This document shows positions 28,009 to 36,202 of a DNA stretch of 64,000 bases, piece after piece. The DNA comes from Acidobacteriaceae bacterium KBS 89. Lineage in GTDB: Bacteria; Acidobacteriota; Terriglobia; Terriglobales; Acidobacteriaceae. Where the stretch lies: the NCBI GenBank assembly GCA_000381605.1, contig KB906754.1, forward strand, positions 579,147-643,146. The letters run 5' to 3'. A program made the translations under genes and the position numbers. The notes beneath the pieces were generated by a model, which ran no database searches, was not told the DNA's origin, and worked only from the letters and a program-made list of their open reading frames with translations. How positions within the stretch are numbered: the first letter of the stretch is position 1; every line of letters begins with the position of its first letter.

Positions 28009-28221
28009 TTAGTGCACCGGCAGATCGATCACCGGTTCTACCAGCTTCTCTGGCAGGACAAACTTAACATGCCCCTGCTTGATTTCGTCCTGCGCCACGC
28101 GGCAAGCCTTCATCGACTTGGCAACGATCAGCGGCGAAGCACCCGACTGCAACTGCCGTGCCCGGCGCGCCGCACCCTTCACCAGACTGTATTTATTGTG
28201 GAATGCACTTTCACTGGTCAT
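28009..28221 (-). CDS. rpoZ: RNA polymerase omega subunit
   Basis: This 70-residue protein carries the omega core SLVKGAARRARQLQSG and the later VAQDEIKQGHVKF. It sits directly after gmk on the same strand, the classic gmk-rpoZ arrangement, which strengthens the call for such a short, diverged protein. Omega helps assemble the RNA polymerase beta' subunit. The sequence ends with a hydrophobic VEPVIDLPVH tail. Confidence 0.88.
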   Translation of the reverse strand: MTSESAFHNKYSLVKGAARRARQLQSGASPLIVAKSMKACRVAQDEIKQGHVKFVLPEKLVEPVIDLPVH

Positions 28222-28297
28222 ACGTTACCCCCATAGTCTGAAGTTATATCTCAGCAAGGCCAATTGCTCTACACAATTCGTAGTGGATAAGTGGGCC

Positions 28298-28957
28298 TTA
28301 TCTCTCGAATGTACTCAAGGCTGCTTTCAACTTCGGCGAAGCAGCATCAGTCCTGCAACTCGACGCGACAGCCTGAACCCCGTCGCGAACACCACGTTCG
28401 CACAATACGATCGCACGCAACTCGCTCACAGCCTGGTCCAGAACATCGTTCACAAGAGCATACTTGTAATCCCGCATCTGCTTCAACTCGTGCCGAGCTT
28501 CGGCTAACCTGCTCTGAATCACTGTCTCCGAAGTCACATGCTCCGCTTCGCTGCGGTTGCGCAAGCGCATCTCCAGAATCTCCGGACTCGGCGGCAGGAT
28601 GAAGATGGACACTGCCTCTGGCAACTTCTTCATCACCTGCACCGCGCCCTGAACATCGATATCGAGCAACAAGTCCTTGCCGACGTCCTTTGCGTGACTC
28701 AAAGCCGAGATCGCCGTCCCGTAGTAGTTCCCAAAGACCTCGGCCCACTCCAGAAAGTCGCCCGCTGCAATCATCCGCTCAAATTCCGACCGGGTCGTGA
28801 AGTGATACTCGCGGCCATCCTCCTCCGAGCCGCGCGGCGCACGAGTCGTATACGAGATCGAAAAATCCAAACCCTCCACCAGCGACCGCACCTGGCTTAC
28901 CAGCGTCGACTTCCCCGAACCCGACGGCGCCGAAATAATAAAAAGTATGCCTGCCAT
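28298..28957 (-). CDS. gmk: Guanylate kinase
   Basis: Guanylate kinase phosphorylates GMP to GDP. The ATG at 28957 (MAGILFIISAPSG) was preferred; a TTG three codons upstream is also open. The P-loop is SGSGKSTL (residues 11-18), followed by SISYTTRAPRGSEEDGREYHF, the GMP-binding region, and LEWAEVFGNYYGT and DIDVQGAVQV. The length of 219 residues exceeds the usual 205-207 because of a C-terminal extension with AASPKLKAALSTFER. It lies between yicC and rpoZ, as in many bacteria. Confidence 0.94.
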   Translation of the reverse strand: MAGILFIISAPSGSGKSTLVSQVRSLVEGLDFSISYTTRAPRGSEEDGREYHFTTRSEFERMIAAGDFLEWAEVFGNYYGTAISALSHAKDVGKDLLLDIDVQGAVQVMKKLPEAVSIFILPPSPEILEMRLRNRSEAEHVTSETVIQSRLAEARHELKQMRDYKYALVNDVLDQAVSELRAIVLCERGVRDGVQAVASSCRTDAASPKLKAALSTFER

Positions 28958-29012
28958 GCGCCTCAATCACCTGCTAGTGTCATCGTTTGTGCCAGTGTAA
29001 CAACCTCTACGA

Positions 29013-29918
29013 CTACTCCAGGTTTTGAACCTGCTCCCGCGATCGCTCGATCTCCGCCTTCATCTCGAGTCCCAGCTCCGTAATCCGCAGACTGTTCTCG
29101 CCCGACGCTCCGCTGGTCTTCGACAGCATCGTGTTCGCCTCCCGGTTCAGCTCCTGCAGCAGAAAGTCCAGACGCTTCCCAAGCTCGCCGCCTTCCTCCA
29201 GCATCGACACGAAGCGGTCCACATGGGTCCGCAGCCGCACTATCTCTTCTTCGATGTCGCTCTTTTCAGCCAGCACTCCGGCCTCGGTTAGCAACCTCTC
29301 CTCGCTGACGGAAGCGCCCTCGGTCAGCTCGATCAATCGACTGCGCAGCCGTTCAAACTGTGCCTCGCGTACTCCGTTCCGCAAACCGGCCATCTCCTCA
29401 GCGAAACCTCGCAGCCGCAACATCGAGGTTCGCAGCTCGTGCGCAAGCGAGGCACCCTCCTGCGCTCGCACCTCATTCAACTTTTCCACCAGCGGCCCAA
29501 TCTGTGCAAGCACGGCCACATCAAGTCCCGCCAGATCTTCCGCCCCAGCGCTGCTCTCCGCAATCATCATGCCCGGGATGCGCAGCATCGCGTTCAGGTC
29601 CGGCTCGTAGGCCAGTCCATTCGAATCCGACGCCTCGCGGTAAGCCTGCATGTAAGCGCCCAGCAGATTCGCGTTCAACTGAATCTCTGCGTTCGACCTC
29701 CGCTCCAGCTGCAACGTCACCTCCACATGTCCGCGACGCAGACGTTCCTTCAACATCCTCCGCATCTGCACCTCCAGGCCATCGCAGTACGAGGGCAAGC
29801 GAAGATTGAGATCGAGAAAGCGGTGGTTCACGCTCTTCATCGCCAACGTAAAGGCAACAGTGTCCCTCACCGAGCCGCGCAGACTGGCATATCCAGTCAT
29901 CGAATAGATCTCACTCAC
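29013..29918 (-). CDS. yicC: YicC/YloC family endoribonuclease
   Basis: This 301-residue protein starts at GTG (VSEIYSMTGYAS) after GGAGGGG. SMTGYA, VNHRFLDLNLRLP and LRRGHVEVTLQLERR mark the N-terminal YicC domain, and LDFLLQELNREANTMLSK with SLRITELGLEMKAEIERSREQVQNLE marks the C-terminal DUF1732 domain. YicC was shown to be an RNase acting on small RNAs in E. coli; the role here is inferred from the family. Its first four bases overlap the stop of the ABC transporter gene (GTGA), and gmk follows 55 bp later. Confidence 0.93.
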   Translation of the reverse strand: MSEIYSMTGYASLRGSVRDTVAFTLAMKSVNHRFLDLNLRLPSYCDGLEVQMRRMLKERLRRGHVEVTLQLERRSNAEIQLNANLLGAYMQAYREASDSNGLAYEPDLNAMLRIPGMMIAESSAGAEDLAGLDVAVLAQIGPLVEKLNEVRAQEGASLAHELRTSMLRLRGFAEEMAGLRNGVREAQFERLRSRLIELTEGASVSEERLLTEAGVLAEKSDIEEEIVRLRTHVDRFVSMLEEGGELGKRLDFLLQELNREANTMLSKTSGASGENSLRITELGLEMKAEIERSREQVQNLE

Positions 29919-31789
29919 GCAATCCCCTCCAGATTTGCCGTCAATGCGATGTCGCCGCCACCCGGGGAAACCGGGGCTTCCTCGTCGAACTGCATGTTGT
30001 AAAGCCGCCGATACGTCCCCGAATTCTGCATCAGCTCCTCGTGCGTACCAATCTCCGTGATGTGTCCACCCTCAATCACTGCAATCCGGGTGGCCCGCCG
30101 AACCGTCGAAAGCCGGTGCGCAATCACAAATACGGTTCGCCCCTGCATGAGGTTCGCCAGCGCCGCCTGCACATACTGCTCGCTCTCCATGTCCAGCGCC
30201 GATGTCGCCTCGTCCAGAATCAAAATGGGAGCGTTCTTTAGAATCGCCCGCGCAATCGCCAGCCGTTGCCGCTCGCCTCCGCTCAGTCGCGTCCCTTTTT
30301 CACCAATCTTTGTGTTGTACCCTTCCGGCATGTTCAGGATAAAGTCATGAGCCAGCGCCATCCGCGCGGCCTCCTCCACTTTGCTCATCGGAACATCCGG
30401 CTGGCCATACGCAATATTGTTCCGCACCGTATCGTTGAACAACACCGTCTCCTGTGTCACCTTCCCAATCTGCTCTCGCAGCGATGCGATCGTCACATCT
30501 CGCAGGTCGTGCCCATCGATCAGAATCCTTCCCTCATTCACATCAAAAAAACGTGGGATCAAATTCACCAGCGACGACTTCCCCGCCCCGCTCGGCCCCA
30601 CTAGAGCAATCACCTCACCTGGCTGCACTGTCAGGTTGATCTGATGGAGCACCTGTTTCGTCTCTCCATCGCTTTCATACGCGAAGCCAACGTCCTCAAA
30701 TCGGATTCCCTCGGAGAACCCCTTCAACACAAACGCGCGCTTCTTCTCCTGCACGTCGTCGGTCGCGTCCATGAACTTGAAGATCTCTTCGCTCGCCCCC
30801 AGCGCCTGCTGAAAGCTGTTGTAAAACGCCGCAAACTTCCGCACCGGGTCGTACAACGTAAACACCGCGATCAAAAAGGTAATAAACGATCCCGCAGTCA
30901 TCTGCTGATGTTGAATGCTGATTCGTCCCAGATACAGCAGCAGCGCGATCGCGACCGAAGCAATAAGATCCATCAATGGCGAACTGATGGCCTGCACCTT
31001 TACCGACTTCAAATTCGCATCGAACAACCTTCGCGCCGCCCGGCGAAAGCGGTCCATCTCCCACAGCTCCATCCCGAACGCCTTCACAATGCGATTGCCT
31101 GTAATCGTCTCGTGAAGAATGTTCTGGATCTCCGCCAGCTTGTCCTGCCCTCTGCGTGTGGTCTGGCGCACTCTCCGCCCGATGCGCCTCGCCGAAAGAA
31201 CCACGACCGGCAAGAACAGCAAAAGCACCCACGCCAGCTTTCCGCCGACGATCACCACCGCAACCGCCGTGAAGATGAGCGTAAAGAACTGCTGCAGAAA
31301 ATCGCTCATCACACTCGACATTGCAAACTGGACCTTTTCAACGTCGTTGATCAGCGTCGACAGCAGCGTCCCGGTCGTGTGCTTCTGAAAAAAGCCCACC
31401 GACCGGCGCAACACAGCGTCATACAAATCATTGCGCAGATCGGTAATCATGCCGAACCCGGCGCGATTCACCAGATAAGTGCCGAAGTAATCGCAAATCG
31501 ACTTCAACAGCGCCGATCCAACCAGCGCCACCGCCACCACGGTCCACGCATTATGAAAGTAGCTTGGGACTAGCCGCTGCAGATTGAGGACATGGTCCGT
31601 ATGTGGAATCCGAAAAACCAGCACCAGCCCAGGCGGGGCCTCCGGACTCAGCACATTGTCGAAGATCGGCTTCACCAGCAGGATGCGGAAAGCCGCCATT
31701 GCGCCGACGACCGCCATCAGCACGACCGAAGCCAGCGAGTACAAGGCGTACGGCCGAACGTAGAGCAGCAATCGCCAGATGCGTTTCAA
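29915..31789 (-). CDS. msbA: ABC exporter, MsbA-like (lipid A core flippase)
   Basis: This 624-residue half-transporter has an N-terminal transmembrane domain (about 1-340, six predicted helices). The nucleotide-binding domain has Walker A GPSGAGKSSL at about 400, signature LSGGERQRLAIARA, Walker B ILILDEATSALD and the H-loop IAHRLSTV. Length and layout match MsbA. The neighbouring lpt, rpoN and rapZ genes on the same strand and the lipid A genes at 17-19 kb make lipid A-core export plausible, but other lipids or peptides are possible. It starts at TTG and overlaps yicC by 4 bp. Confidence 0.85.
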   Translation of the reverse strand: MKRIWRLLLYVRPYALYSLASVVLMAVVGAMAAFRILLVKPIFDNVLSPEAPPGLVLVFRIPHTDHVLNLQRLVPSYFHNAWTVVAVALVGSALLKSICDYFGTYLVNRAGFGMITDLRNDLYDAVLRRSVGFFQKHTTGTLLSTLINDVEKVQFAMSSVMSDFLQQFFTLIFTAVAVVIVGGKLAWVLLLFLPVVVLSARRIGRRVRQTTRRGQDKLAEIQNILHETITGNRIVKAFGMELWEMDRFRRAARRLFDANLKSVKVQAISSPLMDLIASVAIALLLYLGRISIQHQQMTAGSFITFLIAVFTLYDPVRKFAAFYNSFQQALGASEEIFKFMDATDDVQEKKRAFVLKGFSEGIRFEDVGFAYESDGETKQVLHQINLTVQPGEVIALVGPSGAGKSSLVNLIPRFFDVNEGRILIDGHDLRDVTIASLREQIGKVTQETVLFNDTVRNNIAYGQPDVPMSKVEEAARMALAHDFILNMPEGYNTKIGEKGTRLSGGERQRLAIARAILKNAPILILDEATSALDMESEQYVQAALANLMQGRTVFVIAHRLSTVRRATRIAVIEGGHITEIGTHEELMQNSGTYRRLYNMQFDEEAPVSPGGGDIALTANLEGIA

Positions 31790-31875
31790 GCCATCACTCT
31801 CCCGGTCGTCATCATCCTGGGCATCTCACCATTCTATTGCGCGACGCCGTTTTGCACCCAGACCGACGCGGCGAC

Positions 31876-32817
31876 CTACTTCGGCATGTCCCGGTGCGCG
31901 GTCTTCACCCGGTAGCCCACATCCGCCAGCCGCCTCTTCATCTCCTCCGCAATAAACACCGACCGATGCTGTCCGCCGGTGCAGCCAAAGGCGACCGTCA
32001 GATAGCTCTTCCCTTCCTTAATGTAGTGCGGCAGGAGAAACTTCAGCAGGTCGGTTGTTCTATCCAGAAACTCCTTCGTCTGCGGAAATTGACGAACGTA
32101 CTTGGCCACCTTCGGGTCCTTCCCGGTAAGCTTGCGAAACTCCGGCACAAAATGGGGGTTCGGCAGAAACCGCACATCGAAGACCAGGTCAGCCTCGGTG
32201 GGCACACCGTTTTTGAATCCGAAGCTATTCGACGAGATCATCAGACTCTGATCGCTCTCCTCGCGTTCGAACTGCGAGTTGATGTGCGCCCGAAGATCAT
32301 GCACATTGAACTTCGTCGTATCCAACACGATGTCCGCGACATTGCGGATCGGATCCAGACGCTTGCGTTCCGCCCGAATCGACTTCACCACGGTGTCACT
32401 GCGCCCCATAGGATGCGGTCGCCGCGTCTCGGAGAAGCGTCGAATCAGAGCCTCGTCACTCGCCTCCAGGAATAGTACGCGCGTCGGAAGCACCTTGCGG
32501 ACGTCCTTCAGGATCGCCGGAAACTCATCCAGCCGCATCCCCTCGCGCACATCGACTACCAGCGCAGCGCGTTCAATCTCTGCCGACTGCCGCACCAGGT
32601 CCGCAAATCGCGGCACCAGTTCCAGCGGCAGATTGTCGACCGAGTAATACCCAAGATCCTCGAACGCCTTCAGCGCGGACAGCTTTCCCGACCCGGAAAG
32701 TCCCGTCAAGATGACCAGCTCCCCCCGGTACTCCGGAACTGGATCAACCGCTTTCTTCTCCTTGCGCCCCTTCGTGCCTTCCTTCGTAGACCGTTTCGTG
32801 ACTTTCTTACTCGACAT
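31876..32817 (-). CDS. rapZ: RNase adapter RapZ-like P-loop protein (YvcJ/YhbJ family)
   Basis: This 313-residue protein matches the family in LKAFEDLGYYSVDNLPLELVP, VVDVREG, FLEASDEALIRRFSETRRPHP, the C-terminal DVRFLPNPHF and FGCTGGQHRSVFIAEE. The P-loop is GLSGSGKLS, with Leu where the Walker A Ser/Thr normally follows the Lys (families usually have GKST or GKSSA). RapZ adapts RNase E to small RNAs in E. coli, and YvcJ binds nucleotides. The N-terminal 28 residues are Lys-rich. hpf lies 24 bp upstream; ptsN, which separates them in E. coli, is absent. Confidence 0.9.
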   Translation of the reverse strand: MSSKKVTKRSTKEGTKGRKEKKAVDPVPEYRGELVILTGLSGSGKLSALKAFEDLGYYSVDNLPLELVPRFADLVRQSAEIERAALVVDVREGMRLDEFPAILKDVRKVLPTRVLFLEASDEALIRRFSETRRPHPMGRSDTVVKSIRAERKRLDPIRNVADIVLDTTKFNVHDLRAHINSQFEREESDQSLMISSNSFGFKNGVPTEADLVFDVRFLPNPHFVPEFRKLTGKDPKVAKYVRQFPQTKEFLDRTTDLLKFLLPHYIKEGKSYLTVAFGCTGGQHRSVFIAEEMKRRLADVGYRVKTAHRDMPK

Positions 32818-32841
32818 GCTAGAAATCCTAGCACTCTCGGC

Positions 32842-33468
32842 CTACGGGACCTCGATCAGCTCCATCTTTCCGTCGCGCTTGCGATGCAGCACCATCGCCA
32901 GTCCGGCGTGATCACGAAACACAAAGACATCGCGGTCGCGGAACGCGGCCTCCTTCACCGCCTCTTCCAACGACATCGGACGCAGCGCCACCCCATCGGT
33001 CGAACGCACAACATGCGGCTCGGCCAGTGGCGAATGGGAAGGGAAAGAATGGACCAGCATCGGGACAGCCTTGCGCCCGACGCTGCTCTTCGCCGCCACC
33101 TTCACCGCGACGTTCGCCTTCCGCGTGCCAGCCGCTGCAGTCTCCGTCTTCGCGCCCTTCACGTCCGCCTTCGGATGCCGCTTGATGGTTCCGAACTTCT
33201 TCTTGTGCCGAATTGCCTGCTGTTCGATCTTCACCAGCGCATCGCGCAGTGCGAGCACCATCTCCGTCCCCTCGCACCGTGCCACCAGCTTCTGATGCCG
33301 GGTCTGCACCGTCACGTCGGCAATCTGCCGGTACTTGTCCGTGGATAAAATCACATGCACGCTGCCAGAGGCGCCCACAATCTTCGTGATCCGCGCCAGC
33401 CCCGCCTCGGCCTGAAGTTTCAACTTCTTTGTGATGGTTGTCTGTCTGCCGGTGTATTCCACGTCCAT
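32842..33468 (-). CDS. hpf: Ribosome hibernation promoting factor, long form
   Basis: The ATG at 33468 (MDVEYTGRQTT) follows AGGTGA and avoids overlap with rpoN; a longer frame to 33513 would overlap it. The N-terminal domain (about 1-95) is the ribosome-binding HPF/YfiA fold. A Lys/Ala-rich linker follows (about 96-140). The C-terminal domain has RPMSLEEAVKEA...RDVFVFRDHAGLAMVLHRKRDGKMELIE and mediates 100S ribosome dimerisation in long HPFs. The total of 208 residues agrees with the long form. Confidence 0.93.
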   Translation of the reverse strand: MDVEYTGRQTTITKKLKLQAEAGLARITKIVGASGSVHVILSTDKYRQIADVTVQTRHQKLVARCEGTEMVLALRDALVKIEQQAIRHKKKFGTIKRHPKADVKGAKTETAAAGTRKANVAVKVAAKSSVGRKAVPMLVHSFPSHSPLAEPHVVRSTDGVALRPMSLEEAVKEAAFRDRDVFVFRDHAGLAMVLHRKRDGKMELIEVP

Positions 33469-33502
33469 ACGTTCACCTCGTCCTGCGTTCGCTCGCAGAC
33501 GA

Positions 33503-35239
33503 TTAGCGTACACGACGTTGGTGCGTACTTGGAATCTGCATGTCTTCCCGGTACTTCGCCACAGTCCGCCGGGTCACCTGGATTCCCTGCCGCTGCAGCT
33601 CGGCAGCCAGCTGATCGTCCGTCAGCGGCTTCCGTTCGTCCTCTTCCTCAATCAGCTTCTTCACCTTGCGTTTCAGCAGCACCAGCGGCAGGTCGCCGCC
33701 TTCCGGTCCATTCACGCCCTCGGAGAAGAAGAAGCGCAGCTCAAACACGCCCTGCGACGTGTGCACATATTTGTTTGCAACTGCCCGGCTGACCGTCGAA
33801 GGATGCACACCAATCTCCTCGGCTACCTCTTTGATCATCATTGGCTTCAGCGCATTAACGCCATGCTCCAGAAACTCTGTCTGGCGCCGTACGATTGCCT
33901 CACAGGTCCGCACAATCGTGTTCTTCCGCTGCTCGATATTCCGCAGCAGTTGAATCGCCGACTTGTACCGCTCCTTCACGTACTCCTTGACTTCCTTCTC
34001 CGTCTGCTTCTGCTGCAGCATCTTGCGATAGCCCTGGTTCAACCTCAGCGTGGGCATGTCCTCTTCGTTCATCACCACGATATAGACGTCATCGCGCTTC
34101 ACAAACGCAACGTCGGGCTCAATCAGCCGTGTCTCGCTCTGGTTGTAGCGCTGCCCCGGCCTCGGGTCCAGTGTTCGGATAAACTCCACCGCCGCCGCGA
34201 CCTCTTCCGGCGTCCGTCCGCAGCTTCGGGTCAGCTCGCGCATGTCCTTTTTCTGCAGTAACGCCAGGCAATTCGTTACGATATATGTCGCGATGCCGAA
34301 GATGTCCGTACGCTCAGGACCGCTGTCGGAGAGAATAGGCTCCATCGCGCCATAGTCTTCATCGCTGACCGCTCCGTTCCTCGCAGCAGCTTCTCCGACG
34401 GTCATCTGGCGACGCCGCAGTACGATCGCCGCCTCACCCTGTTGCGCACAGATCTGAATCAGCAGGCACTCCCGCAAATCGCGGGCCCCCACCCCAACGG
34501 GGTCAAGAAAATTGATCAGCGCACGCGCCTCGCGGACGGCAATCAACAGGAACGCGAGATCCTCGTCTGCCGCAGCCGCAATCTCCAGCGCCTCGTCCTG
34601 CACGGCACCGTTCTCATCCTCAATCTTTTCCGCCCCGTTCCACAGATGCGAAAGCCTGTTCTTGGTTCCCCGTTCAAATGGAATCGGCTCCGGCCGCTCC
34701 GGCCCCCTGGATTGCAGAAGCAGCTGAACCAACTCCTCGTCGGTCGCCGTCAGATATCCATCCTCGTTCAGGTTTCCTACCACTAGCTCCGTCGCGGCGT
34801 GGACCTCGGGGCTCAGCGTCAGAGATCCCAGCTGCCACGCCAGATGGTCGCTTAGCGTGCTCGGCTGCGACAGGAAATTCTCAAACGATGGCTTGTCATA
34901 CTCTTCAAAGTTCGACGCCGTGCGGAACCCGGGGTCGAGATAATCCTGAAAATAGCTCCCGAAGTCGATCTCATCGAACGGGTCTTTCTCCACCCTCTCG
35001 GTGTCGGCCACAACCTCCTCTGCCGAACGCTCCCGGTCCCCTTCAAGCCCTGCCCGTTCCTCCAGCGTGACCGAAGACTCTTCCAACTCCTCCAGCACCG
35101 GATTCTCCACCATCTCTGTGTTGATCATCTCCCTCAACTCGAGCTTGTTCAGCGCCAGCACACTGACCATCTGCACCAGACCAGGTGTCAGAACCTGCCG
35201 TTGTGAGACCTTTAAGTTCAGCTTCGGTTGCAGCAGCAC
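33503..35239 (-). CDS. rpoN: RNA polymerase sigma-54 factor
   Basis: This 578-residue protein starts at GTG after AAGAGG. The N-terminal activator-interacting region I is Q- and L-rich (LLQPKLNLKVSQRQVLTPGLVQMVSVLALNKLEL). An acidic region II (about 45-110) follows, then the core-binding domain. The helix-turn-helix has HPSTVSRAVANKYV. The RpoN box RRTVAKYREDM lies near the C-terminus. Sigma-54 reads -24/-12 promoters and needs an AAA+ activator; no such activator is in the window. At 578 it is longer than E. coli RpoN (477) because of extended linkers. It is followed on the 3' side by hpf. Confidence 0.96.
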   Translation of the reverse strand: MLLQPKLNLKVSQRQVLTPGLVQMVSVLALNKLELREMINTEMVENPVLEELEESSVTLEERAGLEGDRERSAEEVVADTERVEKDPFDEIDFGSYFQDYLDPGFRTASNFEEYDKPSFENFLSQPSTLSDHLAWQLGSLTLSPEVHAATELVVGNLNEDGYLTATDEELVQLLLQSRGPERPEPIPFERGTKNRLSHLWNGAEKIEDENGAVQDEALEIAAAADEDLAFLLIAVREARALINFLDPVGVGARDLRECLLIQICAQQGEAAIVLRRRQMTVGEAAARNGAVSDEDYGAMEPILSDSGPERTDIFGIATYIVTNCLALLQKKDMRELTRSCGRTPEEVAAAVEFIRTLDPRPGQRYNQSETRLIEPDVAFVKRDDVYIVVMNEEDMPTLRLNQGYRKMLQQKQTEKEVKEYVKERYKSAIQLLRNIEQRKNTIVRTCEAIVRRQTEFLEHGVNALKPMMIKEVAEEIGVHPSTVSRAVANKYVHTSQGVFELRFFFSEGVNGPEGGDLPLVLLKRKVKKLIEEEDERKPLTDDQLAAELQRQGIQVTRRTVAKYREDMQIPSTHQRRVR

Positions 35240-35443
35240 GTTAACCTCTTATTGACCCGTTAGCTCTTCTTTTATGTAGATGTGCCGTTTGGCTATTATC
35301 TTGCTTATTGTGCCTGTTTATGCAATCGTCTGCACATGAGCACCGTTTTTTCGGCTTGGCCACAGTCTACACGCCCTAACTCAATCTGGCTGTAAGTCTA
35401 ACCGTACCAATGGCTGCGGGAACTCCACCTATAGCTACGTAGG

Positions 35444-35463
35444 CTTACAACGTTAGTTGTAAG
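35444..35463 (-). other. Perfect 8-bp inverted repeat downstream of lptB
   Basis: CTTACAAC-gtta-GTTGTAAG is a perfect 8-bp stem with a 4-nt loop, 10 bp after the lptB stop. No T-run follows on the minus strand, so it may be a weak terminator or a processing hairpin between lptB and rpoN. Confidence 0.4.
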
Positions 35464-35473
35464 AATTCCACCC

Positions 35474-36202
35474 TCAATCCATCGAGAAGTTCTCTCCCAG
35501 GTAAATCCGGCGAACTTCAGGATTGCGCCCCAGCTCTCCGGGCGTCCCAGTTGCAAAGATTTTGCCTTCGGTAATGATGTACGCCCGGTCCGTCACCGAC
35601 AGTGTCTCTCGCACATTGTGGTCCGTAATCAGAACCCCAATTCCGCTCCGCTTCAACGCGAAGATGATCTCCTGAAGGTCCAGCACCGCAATCGGATCGA
35701 TGCCCGAGAACGGTTCATCGAGCAGAATAAACGCCGGCTCAATCGCCAGGCACCGTGCAATCTCCACTCGCCTGCGCTCGCCTCCGCTCAAGGCATAGCC
35801 CCGCGTCTTCCGCACGTGTCCCAGGTTCAGTTGCTCGATCAGCCGCTCCGTGCGCGTGCGCCGGTTCTCCCAGCTCAGTTGTTGTGCCTCCAACACGGCC
35901 AGAATATTGTCCTGTACCGTCAGCTTCCGAAAGATGGATGGCTCCTGCGGCAGGTAGCTGATGCCATAGTTCCTCGCCCGCAGATACATCGGCAAGCGGC
36001 TGATGTCGTGGCCACTGGCCAACACCCGCCCAGCGTCCGGCCGCACCAGCCCGACGATCATGTAGAAGCTCGTCGTCTTTCCCGCACCGTTCGGCCCCAG
36101 CAGTCCCACCACCTCGCCTTGCTCGATTTGGAGGCTGACCCCCCTCACCACCTGGCGCCCGCCGTACGATTTGCCGATCTCCTCCGTCGATAATGTCTTC
36201 AT
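35474..36202 (-). CDS. lptB: LPS export ABC transporter ATP-binding protein
   Basis: LptB powers lipopolysaccharide transport to the outer membrane as the cytoplasmic ATPase of LptB2FG. This 242-residue protein has Walker [19 protein letters not shown] (residues about 36-53), Q-loop [12 protein letters not shown], signature [16 protein letters not shown], Walker [17 protein letters not shown] and the H-loop [10 protein letters not shown]. The sequence and length fit LptB very closely. The ATG overlaps the stop of the large LptC/A-like gene by 4 bases (ATGA), so the two are coupled. lptF and lptG are not in the window. Confidence 0.95.
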   Translation of the reverse strand: MKTLSTEEIGKSYGGRQVVRGVSLQIEQGEVVGLLGPNGAGKTTSFYMIVGLVRPDAGRVLASGHDISRLPMYLRARNYGISYLPQEPSIFRKLTVQDNILAVLEAQQLSWENRRTRTERLIEQLNLGHVRKTRGYALSGGERRRVEIARCLAIEPAFILLDEPFSGIDPIAVLDLQEIIFALKRSGIGVLITDHNVRETLSVTDRAYIITEGKIFATGTPGELGRNPEVRRIYLGENFSMD

